Positions 48,276 through 59,600 of a DNA stretch of 64,000 nt are shown here, piece by piece. The stretch covers positions 533,679 through 597,678 of the forward strand of contig NMRA01000071.1 of assembly GCA_002633005.1 (NCBI GenBank), written 5' to 3'. Under the pieces are notes generated by a model that saw only the letters and a program-made list of their open reading frames with translations, had not been told where the DNA came from and searched no databases. The first letter of the stretch is position 1. Every line of letters begins with the position of its first letter. The stretch comes from Phoronis australis (Eukaryota > Phoronida > Phoronidae). The position numbers and the translations under genes were made by a program.

Positions 48276-48624
48276 GTAGGCCTACTCGCTGTAGACGTCA
48301 TTGTCAAATTATTAATTTTTTCATATGGTGATATAAATTACTAATTATGTGTGACGAATTATATGTGAAAATATAAGAATGTCGAACGTGGGGGTCAATT
48401 TCCTTCTTGTTGTGTCCGTTTACTTGGAACATTATGATATTCAGATTTTATTCTTAAATGTAGGTTTTAATGACCCAGACCAAAAACAAAACATTTGCTG
48501 TTACACTGCTTGCAGACAAGTTATGTCTATTCTTTAGGTTTGTCGTTTTTGTTCAGATCAGTACAAAATGAACTTTTACCGCAAACTATCTTCATCAAAA
48601 TGATGTCCTTTTATCATCACATAA

Positions 48625-49060
48625 ACACATCACAACATACATATATTCACATCACAACATACATATATTCACATCACAACATACATATATTCACATCACA
48701 ACATACATATATTCACATCACAACATACATATATTCACATCACAACATACATATATTCACATCACAACATACATATATTCACATCACAAAATACATATAT
48801 TCACATCACAACATACATATATTCACATCACAAAATACATATATTCAGATCACAACATACATATATTCACATCACAACATACATATATTCACATCACAAA
48901 ATACATATATTCACATCACAACATACATATATTCACATCACAACATACATATATTCACATCACAAAATACATATATTCACATGACAACATACATATATTC
49001 ACATCACAACATACATATATTCACATCACAAAATACATATATTCACATCACAAAATACAA
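48625..49060. repeat. 22-bp minisatellite, about 20 copies
   Basis: Tandem ATACATATATTCACATCACA plus AC, with an A variant at one position (CACAAAATAC). A 191-codon plus-strand ORF through it is an artefact of the repeat. Confidence 0.94.
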
Positions 49061-49283
49061 GTTTTCGTAATCTCAGTCTACACTTGACTGGTCAAGTTAC
49101 ACTTGACTGGTTTCAACTAAGCCGCTACATTGCTCAAAGGAATACCTGTGACAGCGACCTCCATCTACCTTCGATTTTACATATTACTTCATTTTGTTTG
49201 AATCACTGACGTGTTATAGTTTATATATGAGCAGGTACGACCACAGGCAGTCTCATCAGTCGCTCGACGTTATATACTATAAT

Positions 49284-49330
49284 ATATTACAGGCCCGTAG
49301 GAAGGAAAAAATTATTGGGGGGGGGGGGGC
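49284..49330. mobile_element. Transposon terminus, CAGGSCCGTAGGAAG type
   Basis: Reads ACAGGCCCGTAGGAAGG followed by a G-run. An inverted match, CCCGCTTCCTACGGCCCTGT, occurs near 52473-52492. Each is probably one end of a non-autonomous DNA transposon; the bodies are not delimited. Confidence 0.4.
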
Positions 49331-49912
49331 ACAAACCAATTTGACTTCGCCAAGCTACCCCCTTGCAATCTTCACTACGCCCATTCTCTGGATGTCACCA
49401 TATTTGTATCGAACCCCACCCCCAAGTCCGCCATAGGTGGGGGTAATACCGGGGATGCAGCCATCATTATTTGAGTAATCGTGAACCAACAAAGATTCAC
49501 GGAGAGCAAGACTGGGTCTAGGCCCTCCCGAGCGCACTGACGGATAGCTGGAAGCTGTCTGAAGTAACTTTAGCTGGGTCGAAGGTCAAGGTTCCTTTTA
49601 CTATGATCCAGTTTCGGGAAAACTTCATTTTATTATGGCCATTCTTTGAAGTAATTTTTGGAAAGGTGAGGTCCCGAGGTGCCTGGTATGAGTGCCTTTG
49701 TGGCCGTTTCAGAATACCTTGATGAAACACAGCCGGTAGTCCAGTTTCTAGTTGCTGAGGGAAAATGATATAGAGTTTGTCCCAAAAATTTACGCACATC
49801 AACGTCTGGAGTTCAAATTCAGTTCCTTTGGGTAACTGAGATTCTAAGCAGGCCTACTGCATGGTTACACCTTATTTTTAACCTGGGTGTGCCTATCATG
49901 ACGTGCTCTGTG

Positions 49913-50130
49913 TAGGCGCGCACCTGGAAGGCTCGATGGCAAAGTGGACAAAAAGGTCCGCCTCAGAGAAACAAAAAGTCCGAGAAAAACGAAACAAAAG
50001 TCTGCTTAAGAGGCAAGAATCACACAACCCATAGCCCTGAACGAACCCCGTATTCGTTTTTTTCTTTAATAAAAGGTCCACATCTTCAAAAATTCGAGCC
50101 CCCCTATATTTTAGGTTGGGTGCGCACATG
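49913..50130. mobile_element. MITE family B, copy 2
   Basis: 218 bp from TAGGCGCGCACCTGG to TTGGGTGCGCACATG, interior shared with the copy at 41587 (AAAAAGGTCCGCC, AAAAAGTCCGAGAAA, ATTCGAGCCCCCC, TATATTTTAGG). Flanking direct repeats are degenerate (CTGTG and GCGTG). Confidence 0.7.
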
Positions 50131-50339
50131 GCGTGTGTGTAGTATGCACGGGAAATGCAAGCAAACGATTCAGTTTTGAAGAACAAAAATTCATTGCGCA
50201 ATACTACTGGAAACCAAAAACATCAAGGAAGTTCAAAGACAACCTTTCCAAGTTGTTGACTAATAAATTTGATTTGATTTTATTTATTTAAATACTTAAA
50301 TTTCGTTTTCGATCTACGGTTATTAAGCTTAAACCCAGT

Positions 50340-51015
50340 AATCTAGTTCCTGAGCCAATAAACAATTTATTGTCATTTCAATTGTGAGAACATTTTAGGA
50401 CACATTTTTGAGCTGTCCTTCATCAATTTCCTTGAGACTTATTTCAGATAAACAAAAATCTTTATTGTTCTTTTATATTTGGAGATCTGATGATAGATTG
50501 AATTTTCCCAGTGTCGGTCTGCAATTAAGTTCATTGAAGTATTGTCATTTCTTACAAGATAAGCTTCTAATTGCCAAAAAATCATCTCTCAATCAGTAAA
50601 CTTTCGTAGATACATAAACATGTAAATCAGAAACCAACAATTAAATTCATGAGCAATGCGTTTACCTTGATTTAATGACTTAATTCCTTTTTAATCCCCT
50701 GTTAGTGACTTTAAACAACAAATCTTGTACCGAATTCAAAAAGCAATGCATTTATTGTCATTTGAATTGTGAGCAAATTTTTTGGCAAGTGGCTAAGTTT
50801 CATCAATGTTTTTGAGAGTTATTTTAGATAGGCAAAAAGCGTCCATGTGCACTTTACTATTTAGGGATCGGATTATAATTTATGTTCCATATTCAGGCTT
50901 CAACTAAATTCCCTGAATCCTCATCATTTCTTAAAAGATTAGCTTCTAACTGCCAAAAATCACCTATTAACCTGTCAGTTTTCGTAGATACATAAACATC
51001 TAAATCAGAAACCAA
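50340..51015. repeat. Divergent tandem duplication, period about 395 bp
   Basis: Segment 50340-50640 recurs at about 50740-51015. Shared blocks include TTATTGTCATTT, TTCGTAGATACATAAACAT and AAATCAGAAACCAACAA. Non-coding. Confidence 0.75.
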
Positions 51016-51179
51016 CAAATTTGTTGATTAAAGCGGAATGTTATAATCAAATTCCGCAGCCATGCTCGCAGACTTTTGACGGGAAACATGGGGAATGTGG
51101 GAGATTGGGCATTCATAGTGACGTGTATTTTTGGTCTTTCCGAGGTATCTATAGCGGTTCACGAGTTTAAATTGACCTC

Positions 51180-51206
51180 AAAAAAAAAAAAAAAAAAAAA
51201 AAAAAA
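51180..51206 (+). repeat. A-run of about 27 nt
   Basis: Uninterrupted poly(A), possibly the tail of a retrotransposed sequence that ends here. No coding remnant was recognised directly upstream. Confidence 0.7.
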
Positions 51207-51709
51207 CAGCTCAAATATTTGTTTAATTTGTTGCGAGTATTTAGGTACACTCATTTGACATGTATACGGTCACACCAATGGTAGCCTCGACAGCAGTGTT
51301 TTCCACATGTGGTAATTCCTTACAAACAATTCATAGTAACCATCTCCAAAAGAGATGCTATTCTTGAGATAATATGGGAAACAGTAACATTATTTTATAA
51401 CTAACCATCGGAAATAGTCCTTTTGCGTGATTAACAAACAGCGGTCTTCACGTTCTTTAGAATTCCTGATTTCCTTTCGATGATGGTCAATCCTATTGTA
51501 TTTTTTTCACATTTTTTGGTTGTTTGGGGCGAATGTCTTGATACTGCTGTGCTGTGCACGAATGTTTTGTGTTTTTTGATGAATTTCGAATTACAACTTT
51601 CCTCGTGAATACTTGGCAGTGTCGGATTTAAGTATATAGAGGGACAAAGGGACATTTCTGCGAACTGCTCCACCGAGAAGGGGTCCCGTCTGAAATAGGA
51701 CACCTTAAT

Positions 51710-51920
51710 GATGAAAAGCTAAACATCATTAAGCTTGGAAAAGACTGGCAGTTCATTCCATTGTCGTGTGGTCAGACGACGGTGCAGGAAGTGACCTTCT
51801 TCAACATGAAAGTTGGTTGCACGATTTCTCAAAAAACTGACGTAATCGAGTCCAACATTTGGTCCTCTCTCCGTGTGCGTACCCTTAAGAATTTGTCAAT
51901 AGAAACATAAAAACTGTGGC
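51710..51920 (-). mobile_element. Possible non-LTR retrotransposon C-terminal fragment
   Basis: Minus-strand frame reads ILKGTHTERGPNVGLDYVSF and then FHVEEGHFLHRRLTTRQWNE and LPVFSKLNDV before a stop. The (R)..F..R....WN.LP ending is typical of the C-terminus of several LINE reverse-transcriptase ORFs. Short and without the catalytic core, so only tentative. Confidence 0.4.
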
Positions 51921-52703
51921 CACTTGAATGTCATCAATGGCCTCCTTCAGACGTGGAGCACCTCTATGTAAAAGTATCTATAATTTCAAAAATCAAGAAA
52001 TGCGCAGCAATTGATGATATCTGTCAGGTCATCAATTTTTCTCAAGTGATATACAATTGGAGAAAAAAGCGAGTTTTCTCCGTTATCCCTTGCCAGAGAG
52101 GACCCTCTGGAAAAATATGGTTTTGCACTCGCAAAATTGACTTAGTGAATTTAAAAATCCAGTAAATTAATACGCTTCGCTTTACAAATTGTGTCAATTT
52201 TTTCGAAATAAATGCATGAATCATTACGTGCACGTTTCCAAGTGCATTTAGATAACCTGTGCTGCGAAAGCGGAGACCCCAACAATAATGTCCTGACCAG
52301 GGTCCTCCATGCACTGATACAGAGTTGTTAAATGTTCTCTTGAGTTTTATCTGTTATCCGCATTTAGCAGTATTTCTTTTCTCGACCGTCCCCGCCCCAC
52401 GCGTATGTCGGTTGCCACGATTTAACCCTGACGCCTGAAATTTTTTTTTTGGGGGGGCGTGCCCCCCGGCCCCCCGCTTCCTACGGCCCTGTATTAAACT
52501 GTGTCACACGAGCGGCTGATTAAAGATGCTTGTAGTACGATATCCCAAGAAGTGCGTGCGCATTTAAGCAAAGGCACATTTAATCGGCAGTCACTCGTCA
52601 TGACACTGTAATGAATAAGGGCGAGCGGTTGATGAGTGCCTGTGATTTAAGTAAGGTTGTACCTGCACTAACTTATGGAATGTCAATCGGAACAGTAAAC
52701 AAC

Positions 52704-52862
52704 TGGCGTGCGTTCAGTTGACGCTAGGACCTACGCTAGGACCTAGCTAAAATCTAGTCAAAGTCACGTGTTCTCGTTTGAAATACACGGCAATATCTCA
52801 CGTAATTTTGCGAAGTCTTGCTTTTTAGCTAGGCCCTAGCGTTACTGAACGGGAGGCTGGCT
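52704..52862. mobile_element. MITE family D, full single copy
   Basis: About 159 bp with ends GGCGTGCGTTCAGTTGACGC and GCGTTACTGAACGGGAGGC. The interior includes CTAGTCAAAGTCACGTG and CGGCAATATCTCACGTAAT, matching the inverted pair at 15916-16206. Confidence 0.75.
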
Positions 52863-53847
52863 GGCTTGCTTTACGAAGGCTTTTATAGAAATGTATCTTC
52901 TTTGTGGCCAAGGAAGTCAAACCTTTCAAAAAGAAAGATAACACATTTTTTGAATCTCAAAAAGTATTTGCTTTCTCACACGTTGCCTTGGCCCTTGTTT
53001 TGTTTGCCAATTTTTTTCTGTCTTGTCTCCGTGTTTGACCGGAAGTAGTGTTTGTTCGTCATCGGAATATGAAACCGTCTCAAACATGCCACTCAACTCT
53101 CCTCAGAATGAGAAGCCAAATTTGAATAACAATAGCTTTGGGGAGGTCCCTCATTCTCAGAAATGAGGGATACAAAGCGATGTGATGAATTAGCTTGCTC
53201 CACAAAACGATGTCAACTAAGTGAAATAGGTCACGTGATACTCATTGGCTGGCCCACAGTTGACAGGCAACGCAGACCAACTGTGGATGTGTGCTTGGAG
53301 AAAATTTCGTTGCGTTTGAGTAAGTAAATTTAAAAGTGTGGTCATATTCCTTGAGCCAGGTTCATTATCTGTTAATATGTGCAAAATGCAGTGCCTCCTT
53401 CGTTTACGCAAAGTGAAGATGTGAGCTAGCCCGATATCTCAATTCGAACCAACTGCACGGCAAGCTTAAATTTAAGTTACAATCAATGTGACAGGATTGA
53501 GTGTCGAGACTAGGATCTTTCATGAGATCCCGGGTCTTAGTGGAAATTTAAGGCTGTGTTTTTACCTGTTTAGTTGGCTAAAACGAAAATTGAATTAGGC
53601 CTTTACTCTCACAAATTTGGTCTCCTCACTGTCACAAAGATCAAACAAACCATAAGCGGCAAAAGAAGAAGTTTTAGAGTTCATTGGCGCTGGACAACCT
53701 TGAAATTTAAGTCGAAAATGGCGCATGCGTATCTTCTCACAGCCTGCAACTTAAGTTGGCAACGAAAATTGATTTGTACCATATGTAAGGAAAACTATTT
53801 AAACCGATTTGATGAGAAGGAAAGGTCTAAAACAAATTTTGTTCTTA

Positions 53848-54010
53848 GTCAACTAAACAGGACACGGTGTGCAGCATTTAGTCAACTAAACAGGACACGG
53901 TGTGCAGCATTTAGTCAACTAAACAGGACACGGTGTGCAGCATTTAGTCAACTAAACAGGACACGGTGTGCAGCATTTAGTCAACTAAACAGGACACGGT
54001 GTGCAGCATT
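53848..54010. repeat. 33-bp minisatellite, 5 copies
   Basis: Near-identical tandem copies of AGTCAACTAAACAGGACACG plus GTGTGCAGCATTT. The 11-codon period produces a repetitive ORF (SQLNRTRCAAF) with no other support. Confidence 0.94.
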
Positions 54011-56469
54011 AAATGGGCACTCTCCTTATAGCCACAGTCTAAGAGAAACCTATTGTCTGTAAAAACGGATCTCAAAAAGTTTACTTGATTTCCACCATCA
54101 GATGGAATGGCAATTGATCACTTGGTATTGACGTGAGCAAAGTTTTAATCCTAACTGAAATCGGGAGCGCGGGTTGGGAATTGAAACAAAAGTTTTCAGT
54201 TTATAAAAACGTTCGAAGTCTTCTTCACGACTTAAAAACCCTTGTCTAACTCTAAACATAACGATTAATTTCTTTTGCTCTGATTCTTACGCATCTGTGT
54301 GAGGTGTATTCATCAGCTACAAATTTGTCACGAATCACACGAATGCACATACGAATCAAATAACAACTGAGTTGCTTTTAATCATACCTGAGTCGTATAT
54401 GAATTCGTTATACACCACCAAAATATCTCACCTGGATATCAGCATGGTTAGACTATTCAGTTCTTATGACACATCTAATTACGATTTTTAGAGTAAACAA
54501 TGGAGATGTGTTCTAAGAACCAAGGAATTAGTATACGCTTATCATCCGATTCCAAGCATTCGCGCGGTATTCGTAATCGCTTCTATAAGTTTTTATTCAG
54601 TTCTGGACAATAATTGTGCGTATCGGGCTGAGTAATCACGGATCTGAACATTTGTCAATCGGTGAGAAGTCGTGGTCTTAGTAGACATAGGACAATACTT
54701 GTGGAGAAAAATCTTGACCCTTGGAATACTGAGTTATCATACAGCTTTCTCCAATAATTCCACATTCCAGCCTGGTTGGCTAATCATTTCGAGGCTTCGA
54801 CATTCTCACCGAGGAAGTGACATCATGTGAACTCGAGCCGCCTTGCGCTAACGCCAGCCCAAGATCTTAACTGATTGAAATCCTAACGAAGCTAATCCTA
54901 ACGTTAAGCCGAACCCGAACCCTAACCGTCACTCACCATAACCCTTAACCTAAGGTGTGACGTCATTTTTGACTGTTCTTTAATTTGGTGATGATGCCGA
55001 ACCGTCACCGTGTCCGTTGTGAAAGTTCATGTCACGTCAAACGCAAAGTTGCTCAGGAACACTCAAGTTTCTCTTGTATAATTTTACGTGATCCATCATG
55101 GTATTATGGAACGCGTCTAGTGTCACCTTGTGACAATTAGTGATTCGGACTCATCTGAATACAATTAGGCGGATCGCAGTTGACTCGAAAAGGAATTTAT
55201 CCGAAGCATGTCAAGTAGGCTATCAGTTTGACGAATATGACGTTGTGGTCTAATCAGTGATGACGTATGCTCTGATGTCAGTCATTTTACGCGCCAACTG
55301 AGCCAAAACCTGCCCAGCCAAAAGGTCACCCACCCACTGCACTGTCGTATTACTTGAAACAACGTAATCTGCCTGCGACTTGCGGAAATGACACGACACA
55401 AAAGAATTGAGGAAGTTTTGAATGAAATTCTCGGATTTCCAAGTCGTGAAAACAGGCTGTCCAGCGAAAATAACGGAAGCGTGATTGGTTTGTTCAACAA
55501 TAACCTTGACACTGATTGGTTATTTTAAGAACATCGACGCGTTCGACGACTTAACGCGTCACCTGGTCAGGAATTACTCGACACAAGGTGACGCTAGGCG
55601 CGTTCCACATCGTTCCACATGGTATTCAGTGATCTCGACAAAAACTAGCCGCGCTCGAGAATTTACATATTGTCGTCGTTTTCAAAACTGTGTTTTTTCC
55701 TGTATGAATCGGTTTGTGATATCCTTAAAGGAGAACGCCACCAAAAAAAAACGTATTTTGTATCAATTTAGATCGAGTGTTTCCACTCGACAACGGCAAG
55801 TTCAGTTCTTTTACTTGACACTAGACGGCAGACGGAGGTGCTGAAATTAACCAATGACGTCACAGGTTCTAACACATTCGGCTCAGCAGTTCACAAAATG
55901 CTTCTGGTGTCAGCTTATCACTTGAATTCATCGTTTTACACCAATAAATCACCAAAATTCGGTGGAAAACGCTTACAAATACATCGGGTTCTTAAACAAA
56001 AGAGTTGTTTTATTTCACTGTTACGGATTTATAGACATTTTGAACTTACCGTAGACTTTGACACTTTGATTCAGTTTTACACAAACATTGGTTGGGGTGA
56101 GAATAATTCATTTTGAAACAGAACAATGGTGGTCACAGACACGGAAATATTTCACGGCCTCATACTTCGTATTAACGGCGTTCTTTCCATTATTTACTGC
56201 CGCGAATCCTTTTCGAAGCATTACGGATCCTCGCAGCTTCACGGTTCGTACAAGCGGGAAAGATAGTGGCACACACTCAGTTGAAGGAGCACTGACGTCG
56301 CTGCGTCGTGTACTCACCTTCCTCACAGGTGAACGCGACACCTTTCGTTAAGGTGTGATCGCCTGTATAGTGTGTTGATGTGGATATAGACCGACTAAGA
56401 CGGCAACAAAAACTAATTAAATCAGGTGACATTATCCTTTAAACGAATGTATTTACAGCAGGCTGCATA

Positions 56470-56613
56470 ATGTCTGATCACAACCAGCGTTCACGGGCAG
56501 ATACGTTTGTGAAATGGGCTTTGCATCGATTGGATGATTTGATTGACAAGTCCGATGTGGCATTGATGAAGATTACACCCGAATCTATTGAGGGCGTGCA
56601 GCAACATAAAGAG
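56470..56613 (+). CDS. Membrane-protein gene exon 1
   Basis: 144 nt, 48 codons, ATG to donor GTACAG, phase 0. It encodes an amphipathic start (FVKWALHRLDDLIDKSDVAL). An in-frame TAA sits ten codons upstream. A TTTACAG at 56453-56459 could be the acceptor of a 5' UTR intron. Confidence 0.65.
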
Positions 56614-59600
56614 GTACAGTACTGTATAGAAACCCTTATTTCACAAATTGACTTCGGTTTGATTTGCATTATGTGCTTAGCTAAACCGACAATTCTTATG
56701 CCCGCCCTCGCACTTAAGCACGCACGCACGCACACATGTGGGTACATATTGGTGCCTTCTTTGTCTGGGCTTCCGGGTATGGAGGGTGTGCCCTGCTTCC
56801 GCGGTCGTATCTCCAAAAGCTTTTGAAGGATGATTATAGCGAAAGTTGACAGCTGTATTCCTATGGAGATGACTATGGATGAAGACAAAAGACCACGGCT
56901 TTCGGACGAATAGGAGTACCGTTGTGCACCCCAGTAGAAATTCTAACATCTTACGTTTGTCCCTGCATCATTGGAGTCCCTTGACGGATTTGAAAAATTA
57001 TGCTTAAATTAAGGAATTACGGAAAATTTCGATGTATTCACCAAAGGCCCTTTTATCATTTAAGAACCTCTGTTTTGATGTCTCTTTATGGAACCAAACT
57101 TTTGACGGATAATTACGAAAATTGGCAGATGTGAATGACATTGATCTTTGGATTCGTTTGACTGCTAAAGCGCCCCGTCAATCATTTCCAAGAACTGACA
57201 ACCGTGTCCCACTTTACATAACGCTAAATAGTCGTGAGAGACCGTCCGGAGTTGATATATGGTGCAACTCCGGACGGTCTGGGGTCAACAAAAACCACAG
57301 TTCAACTGTGAGTCTACACCAATGTGATGAACGGGAGTAGTTCTACTTGCGTCAGCTGCAGGTATGGTTATCTCTTTTATGACACACAATGTATGACTTT
57401 GCAAAGCGTTTTCAAAATAAATCAGTGGAGTCTGAGACAATTCTACGCTATGTTTTTCAAATTCAATATATTATGCGCCACCTGGTGGCCATTTTTATTG
57501 TTCACGAGTTTTCCAAGTGTCCGCCTTCCGCATTACTACCTTCCAAGCAACTCAAAGGATCATTGTGAAAATTGGCAAGTCCGTTCCTGCTCAGAAGACA
57601 ACGACCGATATGGTATGAGTAGTACGGCGTCCGCTAGTGGCAATTTTGTTATATTTATTCCATCCACGGCCCTTTCCCATATACTTATTTCAGAATGTGT
57701 AAAACTTTAAGTGTATTTTTTATGAACGAAATAACCGATGACGACTTCTTTCGGGTCAGTCCAACTACCGGTGTGAACAGTTTTATTTTTTTTTTGCGAT
57801 TGCCTCTGTATCTTAGGAATTACTTGACGGATTTTCATGAAAGTAATTGCGAATAGGTTTCTATTGGGGAGACGTCTTCGACGTCATATTTTTGAAGGAT
57901 TCGACATATTCTACGCCCCCCAGCTGTCAGTGTTACGATACTAATAAGCTGCCCTAGGAGCATACCGTTTGCAGACCAGTTGTGGGACGGTATATTGTAA
58001 CGTAAAATACAAACAGGTGACTTTGTCAGAAACTTAGACATATCTACAGCCTTATGACTCGGAGACCTGTTGGCAGGCTGCATTTGTCTCTTCTTTTGAC
58101 ACTCGTTGGTCCTGACAGAATTCTTGCATATCACCTCTGTCGCTGCTTTTTTGTAAAATATTTTTGTCGTGATTTAAGGAGCGACATGAGTTTCAGAAGT
58201 TGAAAGTAACTTGGGGGGAGGAGCGTGACGTATGTTAATTGTAAAACAATAAAAGACATGACTCTGAATGTTCGAGAGGTTTTCAGTTGCCAGTAATAAT
58301 CGACGTGACTGTGTTTCAGAGGTGTATTCAGTGTGAGGCGGAGAAGTTGAGCTCTCGGAGGCCACGAATGTCTCGAGCACGTGCTTCCATCCAACGGCGG
58401 AGTCTCAACTGTACCAAACCACTTGATGGCGCTAGTGTTGAGAAGTGTAGCCTCCCGGGACAGCTGAAGGTTGAAGGTGCCGTACTGAAACAAGAAAATG
58501 GCGTGGTAAGATGTAGAATATACGTCTGTGAACGGCTGAAGTGTCTCAACTGTTAACAATCAATACCACATCGAAAGCTATTTGGAAAGAAGAAATCGTA
58601 TGACTTCACACCCCACGATTTATAGCCAGTGACTGACAGATCTTCATCTGCTTGATGTCACATTAATCAATTTAATGCAGTTTTCAACATTATGTTTCAG
58701 TTAGTTCCAGTGCAATCCTCGTACAACCTCTTAACGACCGTATACTGCATGGCCGTGCTTGTGCCTCTGAACATCTTGGTAAGTCACGTGACACATTCTA
58801 AATTAATTACTGCTTACCATAATACAAGTTTTAAATAAATTTAAACTTCATCAAAGCGAGGTCGGTCAACAGGTAATTTTTCATACTCCAGTCATCAAAT
58901 TTGGCAAAGCAATCCACTTGCTTTGCACGTCACGTGTGTCTGAAGATGTTCTTGCGTCATCTGCTTTGTAATATCCCTGGCTTCGTGGTAGGTTTGTGGT
59001 CTGAAGATACTACACAGAATGACGAATCAGCTGTACAGAGGTCCTAGACCGCGACACCTGGTGCCGCAACTGTCCACACCAAGCAGTACTCGGCGATTCG
59101 TTTCACCCAAGAAGCGCTTACCAAGAAAGTCATCTGGTTCATTGTTCAGTAAACTAAATGAATGGTTTTGGACATTTTGTCAGAAGCGACCAGTGTCTCG
59201 CTTCAAGTTAACGGAGTCTGGTGAGTTGCGGTTGTTGCCATAACGCTTTGGCCTCAGAAGGCGTTTATTCTTCATCCTCTGAAAGCTCGCCGTGGTATTA
59301 AGTAAAAATGATTTATCGACTACTGGTATGTCCCTCGTAGGGATATCCGGGTTTGTTTTTGCTTTTCACTATAATATAATTATCAATTCTTTGATTTTCA
59401 CCACGACTGAGCTGTGTGTGACCTACGAAAACACAAAATTTTCGGAAATGACCCCTAAAATAAACGATGACCTGGAGCAATTGTCTGACGAGAATACTTT
59501 TTTCTACCATGCATGATTTCTTGATGCACTGAACTATTGTTTAGGATGCCATATGTCCATATGTCCATATGTCCATATGTCCCACAAAATGTGTTGGTTC

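Larger units (their letters stand above)
45960..56469. other. Intergenic region without convincing genes
   Basis: About 10.5 kb between the olfactomedin pair and the next gene. It holds five minisatellites, MITE copies of families B and D, a tandem duplication at 50340-51015, a 27-nt A-run at 51180 and transposon termini. Open frames of 80-160 codons here are in repeats or lack any domain. Confidence 0.5.

Noticed and set aside
48625-49060. Regular direct repeats that might suggest a CRISPR array
   Set aside because: The units are contiguous with no unique spacers, and the DNA is animal.
48495-49070. 191-codon plus-strand ORF rich in His, Ile and Tyr
   Set aside because: Translation of a 22-bp array whose three frames cycle every 66 bases; no real protein features.
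53574-54062. 162-codon ORF with SQLNRTRCAAF repeats
   Set aside because: Driven by a 33-bp minisatellite; the flanking parts have no domain or splice signals that fit a gene.
54915-54960. CCCTAA-like words resembling telomere repeat
   Set aside because: Only a few imperfect words (GAACCCTAACC, AACCCTTAACC) without a regular tandem array.
56478-56888. 136-codon minus-strand ORF opposite exon 1 of the membrane-protein gene
   Set aside because: Shadow of the plus-strand exon and adjoining intron; the plus strand has consistent splice phases over seven exons.
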